Program-made: the position numbers and the translations under genes
Origin: Bartonella harrusi
GTDB taxonomy: Bacteria > Pseudomonadota > Alphaproteobacteria > Rhizobiales > Rhizobiaceae
NCBI RefSeq assembly: GCF_024297065.1
Contig: NZ_CP101114.1
Coordinates: 1,628,501 to 1,692,500, forward strand
Direction of reading: 5' to 3'
Length of the DNA stretch: 64,000 bases
Part shown: positions 39,261 to 51,338 of the stretch, piece by piece
Layout of the letters: every line of letters starts with the position of its first letter
Position numbering within the stretch: position 1 is the stretch's first letter
The notes under the pieces: model-generated
Database searches by the model: none
The model's input: the letters and a program-made list of their open reading frames with translations, nothing else
What the model was told of the DNA's origin: nothing

Positions 39261-39691
39261 TAATTTCTTGCTTTAGCAAGAAATTTAAAGCATATCTTCT
39301 TTCCAAAGTAATGAGTGTGCTTTGCTGTCTGCAGGCTAAAATAATATTATCAACACTTGTTTAAAAAACATCTTCTATCTGTCGTCAAAAATAGTGAAAA
39401 TTACAGCATTCTTAACAAAAATAGATGCTGTTCCCTCTTTACTTGTGTTGACTTTAGCTATTCTTATCAAAAAATATTTATAAAAGAATAAATCTAATAT
39501 TGTATTATAAAAAGTTAATAACAGTATCGCACTAATGCGAAAAAAGAGAGATATTTATTGTACTAATATAGAAAATTTTTATATTTGTTAATTTATTAAG
39601 ATATTTATTTAAATATATGATTCATTTGAAGTTTATATCACCAATTTTATTAAAGATATATAACTTTAATTATAGAAAAGTTTAATATCGG
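39261..39691. other. AT-rich spacer inside the islet
   Basis: About 430 very AT-rich bases without a gene. A possible short hairpin (TTTCTTGCTTTAGCAAGAAAT, about 39263-39283) just after the radical SAM stop could end transcription. The MFS gene may therefore have its own promoter. Confidence 0.45.
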
Positions 39692-40936
39692 ATGATTGGT
39701 ATGAATTTATTTTTAAAAAAAAGTCCATTATTGCTTTTTTTATCTCTCTTTATTTCTAAAATTGGTGATTATACTTATGAAGTTATTTTTGTTTTACTTG
39801 TCTTAGAATTAACGGATAACTCCTTTTTTACAGGTCTTGTGTATTTTTTTCGCTTTATCCCTTTTCTCTTTTTTGGCCCTATAGGGGGGTGGTTAGCGGA
39901 TAATTTTTCTTTGAAGAAAAATATGATTTTCAGTGAATTTGTGAGATTATTAGCCTCATTATTCGTTTTTATAACCTATATAACAGGGAATGCACATATT
40001 ATTGTTCTTATTTTTGCAGCAATGTTTACAACAATAGGAAGGAGTCTTTTTCAACCAAGTTTTCAAGCTGCCATTCCGAGAATATTTTCAATAAATGATC
40101 TGACAAAAGCAAATAGCATTTCACAAATTATAGAAGAAACTGCATCCCTCATTGGCCCTCTCGTTTGTTCAGTATTGCTTTTTTTAGCCAATAAATCGAC
40201 AGTCCTCATTTTTGATTTTTTTACCTATTTTCTATCTATTATCTTGTTGTTGAATCTCATGAATTTCAATTCAAGTGAGAATAAATCATTCTATTTTATA
40301 AAAATCTATCGCGAAACAACTTTCTATCTTAAACATATTTCTACAAAAAATAAGAATTTATTTATTACGCTGGTTGGCTCATCCTTTGCTATTCTCTTTA
40401 CTGGTGCAATTTTAAGATTTTTAATTCCAGCATTTATTCTTTCTCAAGGTGGAGAGGAAAGTTTTGTGAGTTCTCTATTTTCTCTCATTGCTGTTGGAAC
40501 TCTTCTAGGTGGTTTTTTATATAGTAAAATTATATTCAATATTACATCCTTGAAGCTCATGGTATTTTGGCTTCTCTACGGGATTACTCTGTTTATTATG
40601 CCTTTAGCTGCAATGCTTTCTTTAAAACTCCTTCTCGTGCTCGCATTTGTTTTGGGATTTATTGGTGCATTTGTCGATATTAGTTTAGTCTCAGCTATTC
40701 AATTATACTCTCGTCGTGAAGATTTTGGGAAGAGTTTTGGAACTTTTTCAACTTTAGCAAACTGTGCTGAAGCAGTGTCTGGCTTTATTGCCGGACTTTT
40801 TGCACTCGTGGGATTAGTGAGCTCTTTTTTAGCTATGTCTGCATTCATTATTTCCACTGGAATGATTGGAATTATAAAAATGAAGAAAAATAAACAGAGA
40901 ACACCCCTTAACACTCCAAGTGATACCGATCATTGA
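39692..40936 (+). CDS. MFS (DHA3-type) efflux transporter
   Basis: 414 residues, 12 predicted membrane helices. GPIGGWLADNFSLKKN resembles the loop 2-3 motif of MFS drug exporters, and RSLFQPSFQAAIPRIF the usual helix 4/5 region of the DHA3/EntS group. Start could be 39692 or the ATG at 39701. With the upstream enzymes it suggests export of a small product. The last 185 bases of the gene and following DNA are duplicated just downstream. Confidence 0.85.
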   Translation: MIGMNLFLKKSPLLLFLSLFISKIGDYTYEVIFVLLVLELTDNSFFTGLVYFFRFIPFLFFGPIGGWLADNFSLKKNMIFSEFVRLLASLFVFITYITGNAHIIVLIFAAMFTTIGRSLFQPSFQAAIPRIFSINDLTKANSISQIIEETASLIGPLVCSVLLFLANKSTVLIFDFFTYFLSIILLLNLMNFNSSENKSFYFIKIYRETTFYLKHISTKNKNLFITLVGSSFAILFTGAILRFLIPAFILSQGGEESFVSSLFSLIAVGTLLGGFLYSKIIFNITSLKLMVFWLLYGITLFIMPLAAMLSLKLLLVLAFVLGFIGAFVDISLVSAIQLYSRREDFGKSFGTFSTLANCAEAVSGFIAGLFALVGLVSSFLAMSAFIISTGMIGIIKMKKNKQRTPLNTPSDTDH

Positions 40937-41450
40937 TCTCTTTGAGGTCTCCATGCTGTTTCTTTTTCTAAATGGTTCTTATCTCTGAAAACTTTAAAAG
41001 AATGGAAGAAATTCTGCTCTCTCTACCTTCATCTCAAACAAATACGCTTTAACAAGCCGGCATCATTATTCTATTTGCTAATTCTGAAATGTTACGACAG
41101 CCTTAGCGAACTCTGCTGAAGCAGTGTCTGGCTTTATTGCCGGACTTTTTGCACTCGTGGGATTAGTGAGCTCTTTTTTAGCTATGTCTGCATTCATTAT
41201 TTCCACTGGAATGATTGGAGTTATAAAACTGAAGAAAAATAAACAGAGAACACCCCTTAACACTCCAGGTGATACCGATCATTGATCTCTTTGAGATCTC
41301 CATACTGTTTCTTTTTCTACATGGTTCTTATCTCTGAAAACTTTAAAAGAATGGAAGAAATTCTGCTCTCTCTACCTTCATCTCAAACAAATACGCTTTA
41401 ACAAGCCGGCATCATTATTCTATTTGCTAATTCTGAAATGTTACGACAGC
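40752..41450. repeat. 349-bp tandem duplication of the MFS 3' end
   Basis: Bases 40752-41100 (last 61 codons of the transporter plus about 160 bases) are repeated at 41101-41450 with few changes (for example GAGGTCTCCATG against GAGATCTCCATA). The second copy has no start and is a silent 3' duplicate. Confidence 0.85.
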
Positions 41451-41455
41451 CTTTT

Positions 41456-41650
41456 TTCAATAGTTTTTACATAAAGACGCTTCATGAGAAGCATTTTTTC
41501 CTTTCTTGTACAGCTTTTATCCACACACCAATACTGTTTGTGACATATACGTCAGTGTTTTTAATGGATTGAATATAAGAGAATCTTACAATATTCGAGA
41601 GGCATAATTTAAGAGGCGAAATGATAAATTCTCTTTATAAATCAATATAT
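41456..41650 (-). pseudogene. Integrase leader and N-terminal scrap, right flank of the islet (inverted)
   Basis: On the minus strand it reads the leader (GATTGATTTATAAAGAGAAT, then CGAATATTGTAAGATTCTCT, ATTCAATCCATTAAAAACAC), then GTGTGTGGATAAAAGCTGTAC and AAGAAAGGAAAAAATGCTTC, the start of the P4-type integrase. It points toward the islet, opposite to the copy at 36885-37120. Confidence 0.6.
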
Positions 41651-41686
41651 TGTGAAAACCAAAAACTGATTAAACTTTAGTCCCCA

Positions 41687-42022
41687 CTAAATTTTTTTAA
41701 CAAATTCCGATTTTAAACCCATTTGACCAATCCCCGGAATTTTACAGTCGATATTATGATCTCCATCGACGAGGCGAATATTCTTCACCTTAGTACCCGT
41801 TTTGAGAACGGATGAGGCGCCTTTGACTTTAAGATCTTTCACCACCATAACGCTATCCCCATTTTTCAAAACCTGACCATTAGCATCATAAACGCTCTCA
41901 GAAGTAAAAGAATCTTCACTCTTTTGTGGCCATTCATGGGCGCATTCAGGACACACAAAGTTTTCACCCTCTTCATAAGTATAAAGACCACCACAGTGAG
42001 GGCATTTAGGATATTGGTTCAT
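41687..42022 (-). CDS. PhnA/YjdM-family zinc-ribbon protein
   Basis: 111 residues. An N-terminal zinc ribbon (CPHCGG at 8-13 and CPEC at 29-32) is followed by the PhnA domain ([41 protein letters not shown]). The name PhnA/YjdM refers to a historic link with phosphonates; the real role is unknown. No operon partner. Confidence 0.88.
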   Translation of the reverse strand: MNQYPKCPHCGGLYTYEEGENFVCPECAHEWPQKSEDSFTSESVYDANGQVLKNGDSVMVVKDLKVKGASSVLKTGTKVKNIRLVDGDHNIDCKIPGIGQMGLKSEFVKKI

Positions 42023-42356
42023 AGATTCCCTTTTTTATTCAAGAAAAAACATCTCTATAAGCGCTCAATAGAGCAAAAGATCTTCATTGTCCATTGCTAA
42101 AGCAAAAGACGAACAGTGCATTTTTCTAAAATTCTTAGCGATTAAAGTCATCCAACAAAAAATAAGAGCAAAATTTTATCAAATACCGATACAAAACATC
42201 CTTAAAACAAACATCACCATCAAAACACCTCTGAAAAAAATGCATCAATGAAAATAAGATCTATTGGCATCAAAAAAACACATTGCAATCATACAAAAAA
42301 GGAAAAATCCTATAAAACGCTTTTTCTTCATTCATGTTCTGTTTCCCTTAATGACA
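42023..42356. other. Spacer without genes
   Basis: No open frame of interest and no recognised signal. Confidence 0.45.
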
Positions 42357-42460
42357 GGATTCAAAATCCACTCTGCCCATTCCACCACCAAACATAGAAG
42401 GCCATGGATCTCTTTCTTTGGCTTTTCAATAACCACCGCTTCTGTTGTAACAGGCATTAA
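42357..42460 (-). pseudogene. Decayed copy of the groEL 3' end
   Basis: Plus-strand sequence CCATTCCACCACCA..., TCTTTCTTTGGCTTTTCAAT, AACCACCGCTTCTGTTGTAA matches, with changes, the groEL end region at 45345-45440 (CCATTCCGCCACCAGG, TCTTTCTTTGGTACTTC, CATTGCTTCTGTTGTAA). It lies about 3 kb from the gene. Confidence 0.6.
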
Positions 42461-42589
42461 CAACAACCATACCTTTCGTTGAATAGGCAATAGATTGATC
42501 TATAAAGAGAGTTCATCATTTTAGATGTTGAAGAAAAGCCCCTAATATCCTAAAATTCTCTCATCTTAAACCCTCTCATTCACCATCAT

Positions 42590-42850
42590 TTTCTTTGCCG
42601 GCCCCCAATGTTGCGACAGCCCTTGGTATTGAGACGCTTCATAACAGGCATCTTATCTCCTTTCTTGTACAACTTTTATCCACACGCCCCCCCCAAGACA
42701 TATAAGCAAGTGATTTTACTTGCTTCAAGATGAGATGAGATGAGATGAGATGAGATGAGATGAGATGAGATGAGATGAGATGAGAAAATCCTACAATATT
42801 GGGGGTATGATACAAGTTAAAAAACATGATTTATCTTTATAAATCAATCT
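42590..42850 (-). repeat. Integrase-leader scrap with an expanded 5-bp microsatellite
   Basis: The minus strand holds the leader block (near 42790-42850), about 11 copies of a 5-base unit (GATGA on the plus strand) at 42729-42785, then an integrase start (AGATGCCTGTTATGAAGCG, CTCAATACCAAGGGCTGTCG) near 42600-42660. Other leader copies have only one to three of the 5-base units. Confidence 0.7.
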
Positions 42851-42964
42851 ATTATCATTATACAAAAATACAAGACGTTTTACAGTGCTTTGCATGATAA
42901 AAGTTCAAGACAGTTCCCCACAATTCTATTGCTTGATAAACAGTGTGAGAATAATGGTTGAAGA

Positions 42965-43008
42965 AACAATCCCACGCATGCGTGCGAAAGCACGTATGGG
43001 GGATTGTT
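42965..43008 (-). terminator. Long hairpin with GAAA loop downstream of the lipoprotein gene
   Basis: AACAATCCC...GCATGCGTGC and GCACGTATG...GGGATTGTT pair over about 19 bases with a small bulge and a GAAA tetraloop. It sits 25 bases beyond the lipoprotein stop. On the minus strand it is followed by a modest pyrimidine run (TTCTTC), so it is a plausible but not classic terminator. Confidence 0.5.
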
Positions 43009-43032
43009 GATCATTTACCAGCAGCCAGATAC

Positions 43033-43434
43033 TTAAACTTTGCATTCAGGTGCATTTTTATATTTTTTACAATGAGGACTATTTAAGCGCTTTTTGACAC
43101 TTCGTTGCGGAATAACAGCACCTGGACGACAAATTGAAAACTCTACCCCATATTTATATTGGTCACGACACCAATCACTCCTATATGGATAATAGTCATG
43201 AAGTCCTGCTTGAGTCATGCAAGCATCAATCGTTGCTAATTCACCGCCATTCAGATTATCGTTTTCGTGATTATAAGGTGCAACACCTAGCATTCCACAT
43301 TCTAACAACGCTTTTTTTATCTCAATAGGATCTGGAGGGGGCTTTTTCACATGCTCTGAAGGAGGCCTGAAAAATTCACATCCAGCGATAGTTAACAAAG
43401 CGAATCCACTTAATAACTTAAAGATTTTTTTCAT
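43033..43434 (-). CDS. Small lipoprotein (Bartonella-type, unknown function)
   Basis: 133 residues with a clear lipoprotein signal (MKKIFKLLSGFALLTIAGC, lipidated Cys19). The mature part has six further cysteines and the segments ATIDACMTQAGLHDYYPY and AVIPQRSVKKRLNSPHC. Preceded by GGAGGAGGAAATG-like purine-rich DNA. Two decayed relatives lie at 43561-43857 and 44530-44745. Cysteine-rich small envelope lipoprotein; function not recognised. Confidence 0.75.
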   Translation of the reverse strand: MKKIFKLLSGFALLTIAGCEFFRPPSEHVKKPPPDPIEIKKALLECGMLGVAPYNHENDNLNGGELATIDACMTQAGLHDYYPYRSDWCRDQYKYGVEFSICRPGAVIPQRSVKKRLNSPHCKKYKNAPECKV

Positions 43435-43560
43435 TTCCTCCTCCTCTCATAAGCCTATTTATAAAATATGTTTATAAGGCATGTAAGCTTTTAATATTCT
43501 TATCCCAGCTGTTTAAGAGAATTGCTCATTGAATTGAAAAGGGGAATTGACGAAACAATC

Positions 43561-43857
43561 TTACCATTCTAAGCAAAAATAAGAAATATAGGATAGTTGA
43601 TTATCACCAACAAAAATTAAAGGTTGGCATTTAGAGCCATTTTTATTTTGTTTACAAAACGGGCTGTTTAAGCGCTTTTTGACACTTCGCTGCGAAATCA
43701 TAACGCCTAGACGACAAATGGGAAGGTTTTTATAATTATAACACCAATACGGATCGTCATATCTATCATGAAACCCTGCTTGGACCATACAAGCATCAAT
43801 GGATACCATTTGATTTAAACTAAGCTTTTGATTTTCTGGATCATAATAATTAATCAA
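43561..43857 (-). pseudogene. 5'-truncated paralogue of the small lipoprotein
   Basis: Encodes SIDACMVQAGFHDRYDDPYW and ISQRSVKKRLNSPFCKQNKN, aligned with the intact protein at 43033-43434, but has no signal peptide or lipobox. Its upstream end meets the integrase-leader repeat at 43857, so insertion or recombination of that element removed the 5' half. A short ATG-initiated frame of 98 codons remains. Confidence 0.6.
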
Positions 43858-44520
43858 AACATTGATTTATAACGATAATTTACTTTTTTGCCTATTGAAT
43901 AAGATCCCCGAATATTGTAAGATTCTCTCATCTCAAATCCCCTTATCTTGAATCAATCAAAACCATCCCTTTGCACGTCACAAGTGGGGTTGGTATGTGG
44001 GGGTGAAAACCGTTTAGAAAGGAACAAAAATGCCTCTTATGAATCGTCTCAATACCAAGAGCTGTCGCAACATTGGGGGCCGGTAAATAGTATGATGGTG
44101 CCAGCTTGCACCTTCATAAGTGTAAAGATGGGGGATGCTCAATGGCTTTATCGCTATACCATTCACGGGCGGCGGCGTGAAATGGGCTTGGGTGCTTTAA
44201 GAGATGTCTCTTTAAAACAAGCCCGTGAATTGGCAACTGGGTGGCGTTCTGTTTTACGTGAGGCTTGTAATCCCATTAAAGAACGTGAGAAACAAAAGCG
44301 TGAAGCGATGCGTAATCTGCATTACTTAAAAGATATCGCTCTCGATGCTTTTGAAAGCCGTAAAGCTGAACTCAAAAATGATGGTAAAAATGGAGATTGG
44401 TTTTCATCTTTACAACTTCATATTCTCCCTAAATGAGGTTGCTTACCGGTTTCAGAGATTACACAAACAAAGATACGCAATACACTTGCTCTCATCTGGC
44501 ACATAAAAGCTGGAGGAGGC
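43857..44520 (+). pseudogene. P4-type integrase remnant with leader
   Basis: Leader 43857-43945, then an integrase start (CGTTTAGAAAGGAACAAAAA, ATGCCTCTTATGAATCGTC). It continues in good frame: VPACTFISVKMGDAQWLYRY, TIHGRRREMGLGALRDVSLK, REACNPIKEREKQKREAMRN, ALDAFESRKAELKNDGKNGD. After LHILPK comes an in-frame TGA (44434-44436), then GCLPVSEITQTKIRNTLALI still in frame. The catalytic domain is missing. It is the best preserved copy in the window. Confidence 0.85.
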
Positions 44521-44529
44521 TTATCGATA

Positions 44530-44745
44530 TTACACTCCAGCGATACTTAATAGGACGAGTCCACCTAATAATCTTAAGATTTTCTTCCTTTTTCCTCCCC
44601 TGAATATTTGAATAAATTTTTATACGATGTGGTGTTCCATAATCATATCGGCATAGTGAACTCACATGACCATAACAAGCATACCCCCTGGGGTAACCTT
44701 TCAATATTTTCCCTGTTTCTATCCAAAGAGCATTTCCAGGGGGGG
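44530..44745 (-). pseudogene. Remnants of a further small-lipoprotein copy
   Basis: The minus-strand stretch near 44535-44596 reads KKILRLLGGLVLLSIAGV, a mutated lipoprotein signal peptide like that at 43380-43434. Around 44640-44740 CYGHVSSLCRYDYGTPHR resembles the cysteine region before the C-terminus of the family. Order is scrambled and no start codon remains. Confidence 0.4.
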
Positions 44746-44874
44746 GATGTGATCAAAAGTACAAGAATTTTTGCCAACCTTCATACCAACAAAGTCATCT
44801 TTTTAGTTTTCTAAACTTACATAATCCTGTTTGCCATCACTTAAAACATATAATAGATCTGCTATATCTTCAGT

Positions 44875-46981
<2,107 letters not shown>

Positions 46982-47040
46982 TTAATTTCTCCTTGGAATT
47001 ATCTCAAATAGTACAAAATAAAAAAAATTGAGATTCTGAA

Positions 47041-47337
47041 TTAACCCAGAATTCCCATAATGTCAGATTCTTTCATGATGAGGAGATCTTCCCCATTAAT
47101 CTTTACTTCGGTGCCCGACCATTTTCCAAACAGGATACGATCTCCTGCTTTCACTTCGAGAGGCACACGCTTTCCGTTGTCATCAAGAGCGCCATTACCA
47201 ACAGCAATAATTTCACCTTCTTGAGGTTTTTCCTTCGCCGTATCAGGGATGATAATCCCACCAGCGGTTTTATTTTCAGATTCAACCCGACGAACAACAA
47301 CGCGATCGTGTAGTGGGCGGAATTGTATATTAGCCAT
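47041..47337 (-). CDS. groES: Co-chaperonin GroES
   Basis: 98 residues, typical length; [36 protein letters not shown] (mobile loop) and [17 protein letters not shown] are canonical. First gene of groES-groEL. Confidence 0.98.
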   Translation of the reverse strand: MANIQFRPLHDRVVVRRVESENKTAGGIIIPDTAKEKPQEGEIIAVGNGALDDNGKRVPLEVKAGDRILFGKWSGTEVKINGEDLLIMKESDIMGILG

Positions 47338-47395
47338 ATTTTAAATCCTTAAAACTTAATATAATTGATAGAATTGAATTAATTTTAAGTCCTTG

Positions 47396-47422
47396 CTAGC
47401 ACTCTCAACTTAGGAGTGCTAA
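47396..47422. promoter_or_regulatory. CIRCE element (HrcA operator)
   Basis: CTAGCACTC - 9 bases - GAGTGCTAA, one mismatch from the consensus inverted repeat TTAGCACTC-N9-GAGTGCTAA. It lies 59 bases upstream of groES on the minus strand, the normal position. It predicts HrcA repression and heat induction. Confidence 0.95.
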
Positions 47423-47568
47423 CAGCAGTTAAGATATAAAATCCCAGCACCTCAATGTCAAGGATAGTTCATAAAAATTTCTCTAAAGATCCTTCAAACA
47501 CTTGCTTCCCTTTTCTATTTTGCGTTATCTAGCTTTGTATTAAATTTGCAAACAAAAAGGAACTTATC

Positions 47569-48957
47569 ATGGTTGAAACACGTCAGGAAACGGATAGCTT
47601 TGGAACGATTGCGGTCCGACAAGATCGTTATTGGGGCGCACAAACTGAACGTTCTCTGCATAATTTTAATATTGGCAGTGAAAAACAACCTCTCAGCATC
47701 ATCTATGCTTTAAGCCTTGTTAAAAAAGCAGCAGCTGTTGTCAATATGGAAAAAGGCAAGCTTTCAGAAAAAATTGGTAAAGCGATCATTGCTGCGGCTG
47801 ATGAAGTGCTTGCCGGTGCCTTTGACACCCATTTTCCCCTTTCTGTTTGGCAAACGGGCTCTGGTACGCAAAGCAATATGAATGTCAATGAAGTGATTGC
47901 CAACCATGCTAGCATGCTTTTGGGAGGAAAATTAGGCAGCAAAAAACCAGTTCACCCCAATGACCATGTCAATATGAGTCAATCATCAAACGATTCCTTT
48001 CCCACAGCGCTTCACATTGCCACCACATTACAAACACGCCAACACTTGTTTCCCATTCTTGAAGCCCTTATTCTGACTTTAAAGAAAAAGGAGGAAGAAT
48101 TTGCCGATATCATCAAAATCGGCCGAACGCATACCCAAGATGCCACTCCTCTCACTCTCGCACAAGAATTTTCCGGCTATCGTGCTGCCTTAGAAGCCAA
48201 CCGCCAACGCATTGAAACAGCGCTAAACGATGTACAAATGCTTGCCCAAGGAGGCACAGCAGTTGGAACAGGGCTCAATGCACCGAAAGGTTTTGATGTT
48301 GCTTTTGCGCAAACAATCAGCACCCTTACAGGAATCCCTTTTAAAACCGCCAACAATAAATTTGAAGCCCTCGCCCATCATGGAGCCCTTGCTCATTTCC
48401 ATGGTAGCTTGAATGCTCTAGCAGCCGATTTATTCAAAATTGCCAATGATATCCGGTTTTTGGGTTCAGGCCCCCGTTCGGGATTGGGAGAACTCAACTT
48501 GCCCGAAAATGAACCAGGCTCTTCTATTATGCCGGGTAAGGTTAACCCCACACAGTGTGAAGCAATGACAATGGTTGCCTGCCAAGTCTTTGGCAATCAT
48601 ACCAGTGTGACATTTGCTGCAAGTCAGGGACATTTTGAACTCAATGTTTATAAACCTGTTATTGGCTATAATGTTTTACAGTCGATCACACTTCTTGGTG
48701 ATTGCATGCGCTCTTTTGACCTCCATTGCATACAAGGATTACGCGCCAATCGAATCCATATTCATTCTCTCATGGAACGCTCATTAATGCTGGTGACAGC
48801 TCTTGCCCCAGAGATTGGCTATGAGAAGGCTGCTGAAATTGCCAAAGCCGCCCATAAAAATGATACAACTTTACGTGCTGAAGCAATAAAAGCGGGCATT
48901 TCTGGAGAGACTTATGACCGGCTTGTTGATCCTAAAAAGATGATTCATCCGCAATAA
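47569..48957 (+). CDS. fumC: Class II fumarate hydratase
   Basis: 462 residues, converts fumarate and malate in the citric acid cycle. The signature [15 protein letters not shown] lies near residue 315, with [14 protein letters not shown] near residue 98 and [19 protein letters not shown] near 130. RBS AAAAAGGAA before the ATG. Followed by a good terminator. Confidence 0.97.
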   Translation: MVETRQETDSFGTIAVRQDRYWGAQTERSLHNFNIGSEKQPLSIIYALSLVKKAAAVVNMEKGKLSEKIGKAIIAAADEVLAGAFDTHFPLSVWQTGSGTQSNMNVNEVIANHASMLLGGKLGSKKPVHPNDHVNMSQSSNDSFPTALHIATTLQTRQHLFPILEALILTLKKKEEEFADIIKIGRTHTQDATPLTLAQEFSGYRAALEANRQRIETALNDVQMLAQGGTAVGTGLNAPKGFDVAFAQTISTLTGIPFKTANNKFEALAHHGALAHFHGSLNALAADLFKIANDIRFLGSGPRSGLGELNLPENEPGSSIMPGKVNPTQCEAMTMVACQVFGNHTSVTFAASQGHFELNVYKPVIGYNVLQSITLLGDCMRSFDLHCIQGLRANRIHIHSLMERSLMLVTALAPEIGYEKAAEIAKAAHKNDTTLRAEAIKAGISGETYDRLVDPKKMIHPQ

Positions 48958-49017
48958 ACCCACACAAGAAATCTACACAACAAACAATAAATGGAGAACA
49001 ACAGATTTTATTTGATG

Positions 49018-49052
49018 AAAACATCGGACCCTTTATGGTTCGATGTTTTTTT
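49018..49052 (+). terminator. fumC terminator
   Basis: AAAACATCGGACC and GGTTCGATGTTTT pair (one G-T wobble) around a 6-base loop, followed by a T-run. Confidence 0.8.
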
Positions 49053-49083
49053 CTATCATTTCAAAATCATCTCTTGCAAAAAA

Positions 49084-49560
49084 CGCATAACTCTACACGC
49101 GACAACCACAAAGCACGCATCAGATGAGAATGATGATGGCTATAATCTCCGCAAGGCTCGCCATACAACAAACGCACCACACAACAAGAGAGAAGAAACT
49201 TTTCCCTAATCCATAACTTTACGTAATAATATCAGGCTTTTCACACCCTCACTGTTGTTTCACATTCAACAATTTCAACGCAACCTGTTGCAAAGAACAC
49301 AAAAATTTTTGTGCACAAAAATGCACATAACTCTACGCACGACAACCACAAAACGCGCGTCACATGAGAATAATGATGGCTATAATCTCCGCAAGGGCGC
49401 ATCACCAACAAACGCACCACACAACAAGAGGGAAAAACTTTTCCCTAACCCATAAGCTTTATGTAATAATATCAGGCTTTTCACGCCCTAACTGTTGTTT
49501 TAAATTCAACAATTTCAACGCAGCCTGTTGTAAAGGCTGGACAACTTTTTGCGGATCTTG
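49084..49560. repeat. 240-bp tandem duplication including the pgm 3' end
   Basis: The block holding GCTATAATCTCCGCAAGG, ACGCACCACACAACAAGAG and ATAATATCAGGCTTTTCAC occurs at about 49084-49320 and again at 49324-49560, 240 bases apart. The second block contains the true last codons of pgm; the first is a drifted copy. Confidence 0.85.
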
Positions 49561-51084
49561 AAAATGTTTAAGTGAATCCGCTTCATACTGCTCAAAATAA
49601 AGCCGCAAGGTCGCCCCTACGGTTCCCGTTCCCGATAAACGCACCACCAACCTTGCGCCATTTTTGAAAAAAATACGCAGACCTTGCTTGCTGTTCACAC
49701 TGTGATCAATGGGATCATGATAGGTAAAGTCATCGGCTTTTTCGACGAAGAGTCCAGCAATTTCAGTTCCCACGCGTGGTAAATGGGCACGCAAGTGCTC
49801 GATGAGTGCAGAGGCTTTTTCCGCCTCCACTTCTTCATAATCATAGCGTAAGGAGTAAAAACGCCCATAGGTTTGCCAGTGATGGCGCACAATTTGTGCG
49901 ACAGTTTTCCCTGTCACCGCCAAAAGATTTAACCAAAACAACACCGCCCACAAACCATCCTTTTCACGAATATGATGCGAGCCTGTTCCAAAGCTTTCTT
50001 CACCACAAAAGGTCACTTTTCCGGCATCCAAAAGTGAACCAAAAAACTTCCAACCCGTTGGTGTCTCAAAACAATTTAATTGTTTTTTTGCAGCAACCAA
50101 ATCAACAGCACACGTTGTTGGCATAGAGCGAGCAACCCCTACAATGCCTTGACGATACGCTTTAATGAGATGTGCATATTCCACCATAATAGCCAAAGAA
50201 TCAGAAGGCGTAACAAATTGCCCACAGCCAATAATAAGATTCCGATCTCCATCTCCATCAGAAGCTGCCCCTAGATCAGGCGCCTGCTCCGACATTAAAA
50301 AATCATAAAGCCCCTTGGCATAAACCAAATTGGGATCTGGATGCTTCCCGCCAAAATTGGCTAAGGGAACACCATTGACCACGGTTCCCTCAGGAAATCC
50401 CAAACATTTTTCAAAAATTTCATGGGCATAAGGTCCCGTTACCGCATGCATGGCATCAAAGCGCAAAGTAAGACCTTCCCTCACAGCCTTAGCAATACAA
50501 TCAAAATCAAAGATCTCTTGCATCAACGCCACATAATCTGCAACGGGATCAATGATATCTATTCGCATAGACCCTAGAAAAGTTGTTCCTTCTTTTTCCA
50601 AATCAACATCTGGTGCCTCAAAAATTTTATAACAAGAAAGGTGCTGTGATGTTTTAAAAACAGTTTCACACAGAGAAACGGGAGCAGGACCACCATTGGC
50701 AATATTGTATTTAATGCCACAATCCCCCTCTAAGCCACCAGGATTATGACTTGCTGACAGGATAAATCCCCCATGGGCATGATGTTTGCGAATAAGATGC
50801 GAAACAGCCGGCGTGGAAAGAATGCCCCCTCTTCCTACTTTTACGCAAGCAACACCATTGGCAGCGGCCATTTTCAGGACAATTTGCAAAAGAGTCTCAT
50901 TGAAATAGCGTCCATCGCCGCCAAGAATGAGGCATTTTCCCTCAACATCTTCTATGCTATTGAAAAGAGACTGTATAAAATTTTCCCCATAATGGGGTTG
51001 TTGAAAAACCGACACTTTTTTGCGCAAACCTGATGTTCCTGGTTTTTGATCATCAAAAGCTGTTGTTAAAACTGTCTTTATCAT
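49459..51084 (-). CDS. pgm: Alpha-D-glucose phosphate-specific phosphoglucomutase
   Basis: 541 residues, interconverts glucose-1-phosphate and glucose-6-phosphate. The phosphoserine loop is LSASHNPGG (near residue 114), metal-binding DGDGDR near 287, and sugar-binding GEESFG near 370. The ATG at 51084 (MIKTVLTTAFDDQKPGTSGL) is chosen over a TTG two codons upstream. Supplies glycogen or surface-polysaccharide precursors. The 3' end is duplicated downstream. Confidence 0.95.
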   Translation of the reverse strand: MIKTVLTTAFDDQKPGTSGLRKKVSVFQQPHYGENFIQSLFNSIEDVEGKCLILGGDGRYFNETLLQIVLKMAAANGVACVKVGRGGILSTPAVSHLIRKHHAHGGFILSASHNPGGLEGDCGIKYNIANGGPAPVSLCETVFKTSQHLSCYKIFEAPDVDLEKEGTTFLGSMRIDIIDPVADYVALMQEIFDFDCIAKAVREGLTLRFDAMHAVTGPYAHEIFEKCLGFPEGTVVNGVPLANFGGKHPDPNLVYAKGLYDFLMSEQAPDLGAASDGDGDRNLIIGCGQFVTPSDSLAIMVEYAHLIKAYRQGIVGVARSMPTTCAVDLVAAKKQLNCFETPTGWKFFGSLLDAGKVTFCGEESFGTGSHHIREKDGLWAVLFWLNLLAVTGKTVAQIVRHHWQTYGRFYSLRYDYEEVEAEKASALIEHLRAHLPRVGTEIAGLFVEKADDFTYHDPIDHSVNSKQGLRIFFKNGARLVVRLSGTGTVGATLRLYFEQYEADSLKHFQDPQKVVQPLQQAALKLLNLKQQLGREKPDIIT

Positions 51085-51338
51085 TGTCAAGGTGCCTTCA
51101 TGCCCTTCCCTTGTCCCTTCATACTCTTCCTTTAATTTTAAAGTGAAGATCGCTTAAAGTCGACCATTAATTCCCCTGGATGGAACAATGAAGTACTTGC
51201 ACACTTATGAATCATAGCATATTTTTAAAAACATCTTCTTCAATACATCTTTCTTCTTTAAAGATGAAATTTAAAAACATATTTAAAGACGAGGTCTGTT
51301 TTGAAAGACAATTTTCACAAAAACGCAGGAGCATCATT

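Noticed and set aside
42639..42827. Open frame encoding repeated SHLIS residues
   Set aside because: It is only the translation of the 5-base microsatellite.
48991..49455. Small plus-strand frames of 65-72 codons after fumC
   Set aside because: They run through the fumC terminator and the duplicated pgm 3' end and have no independent support.
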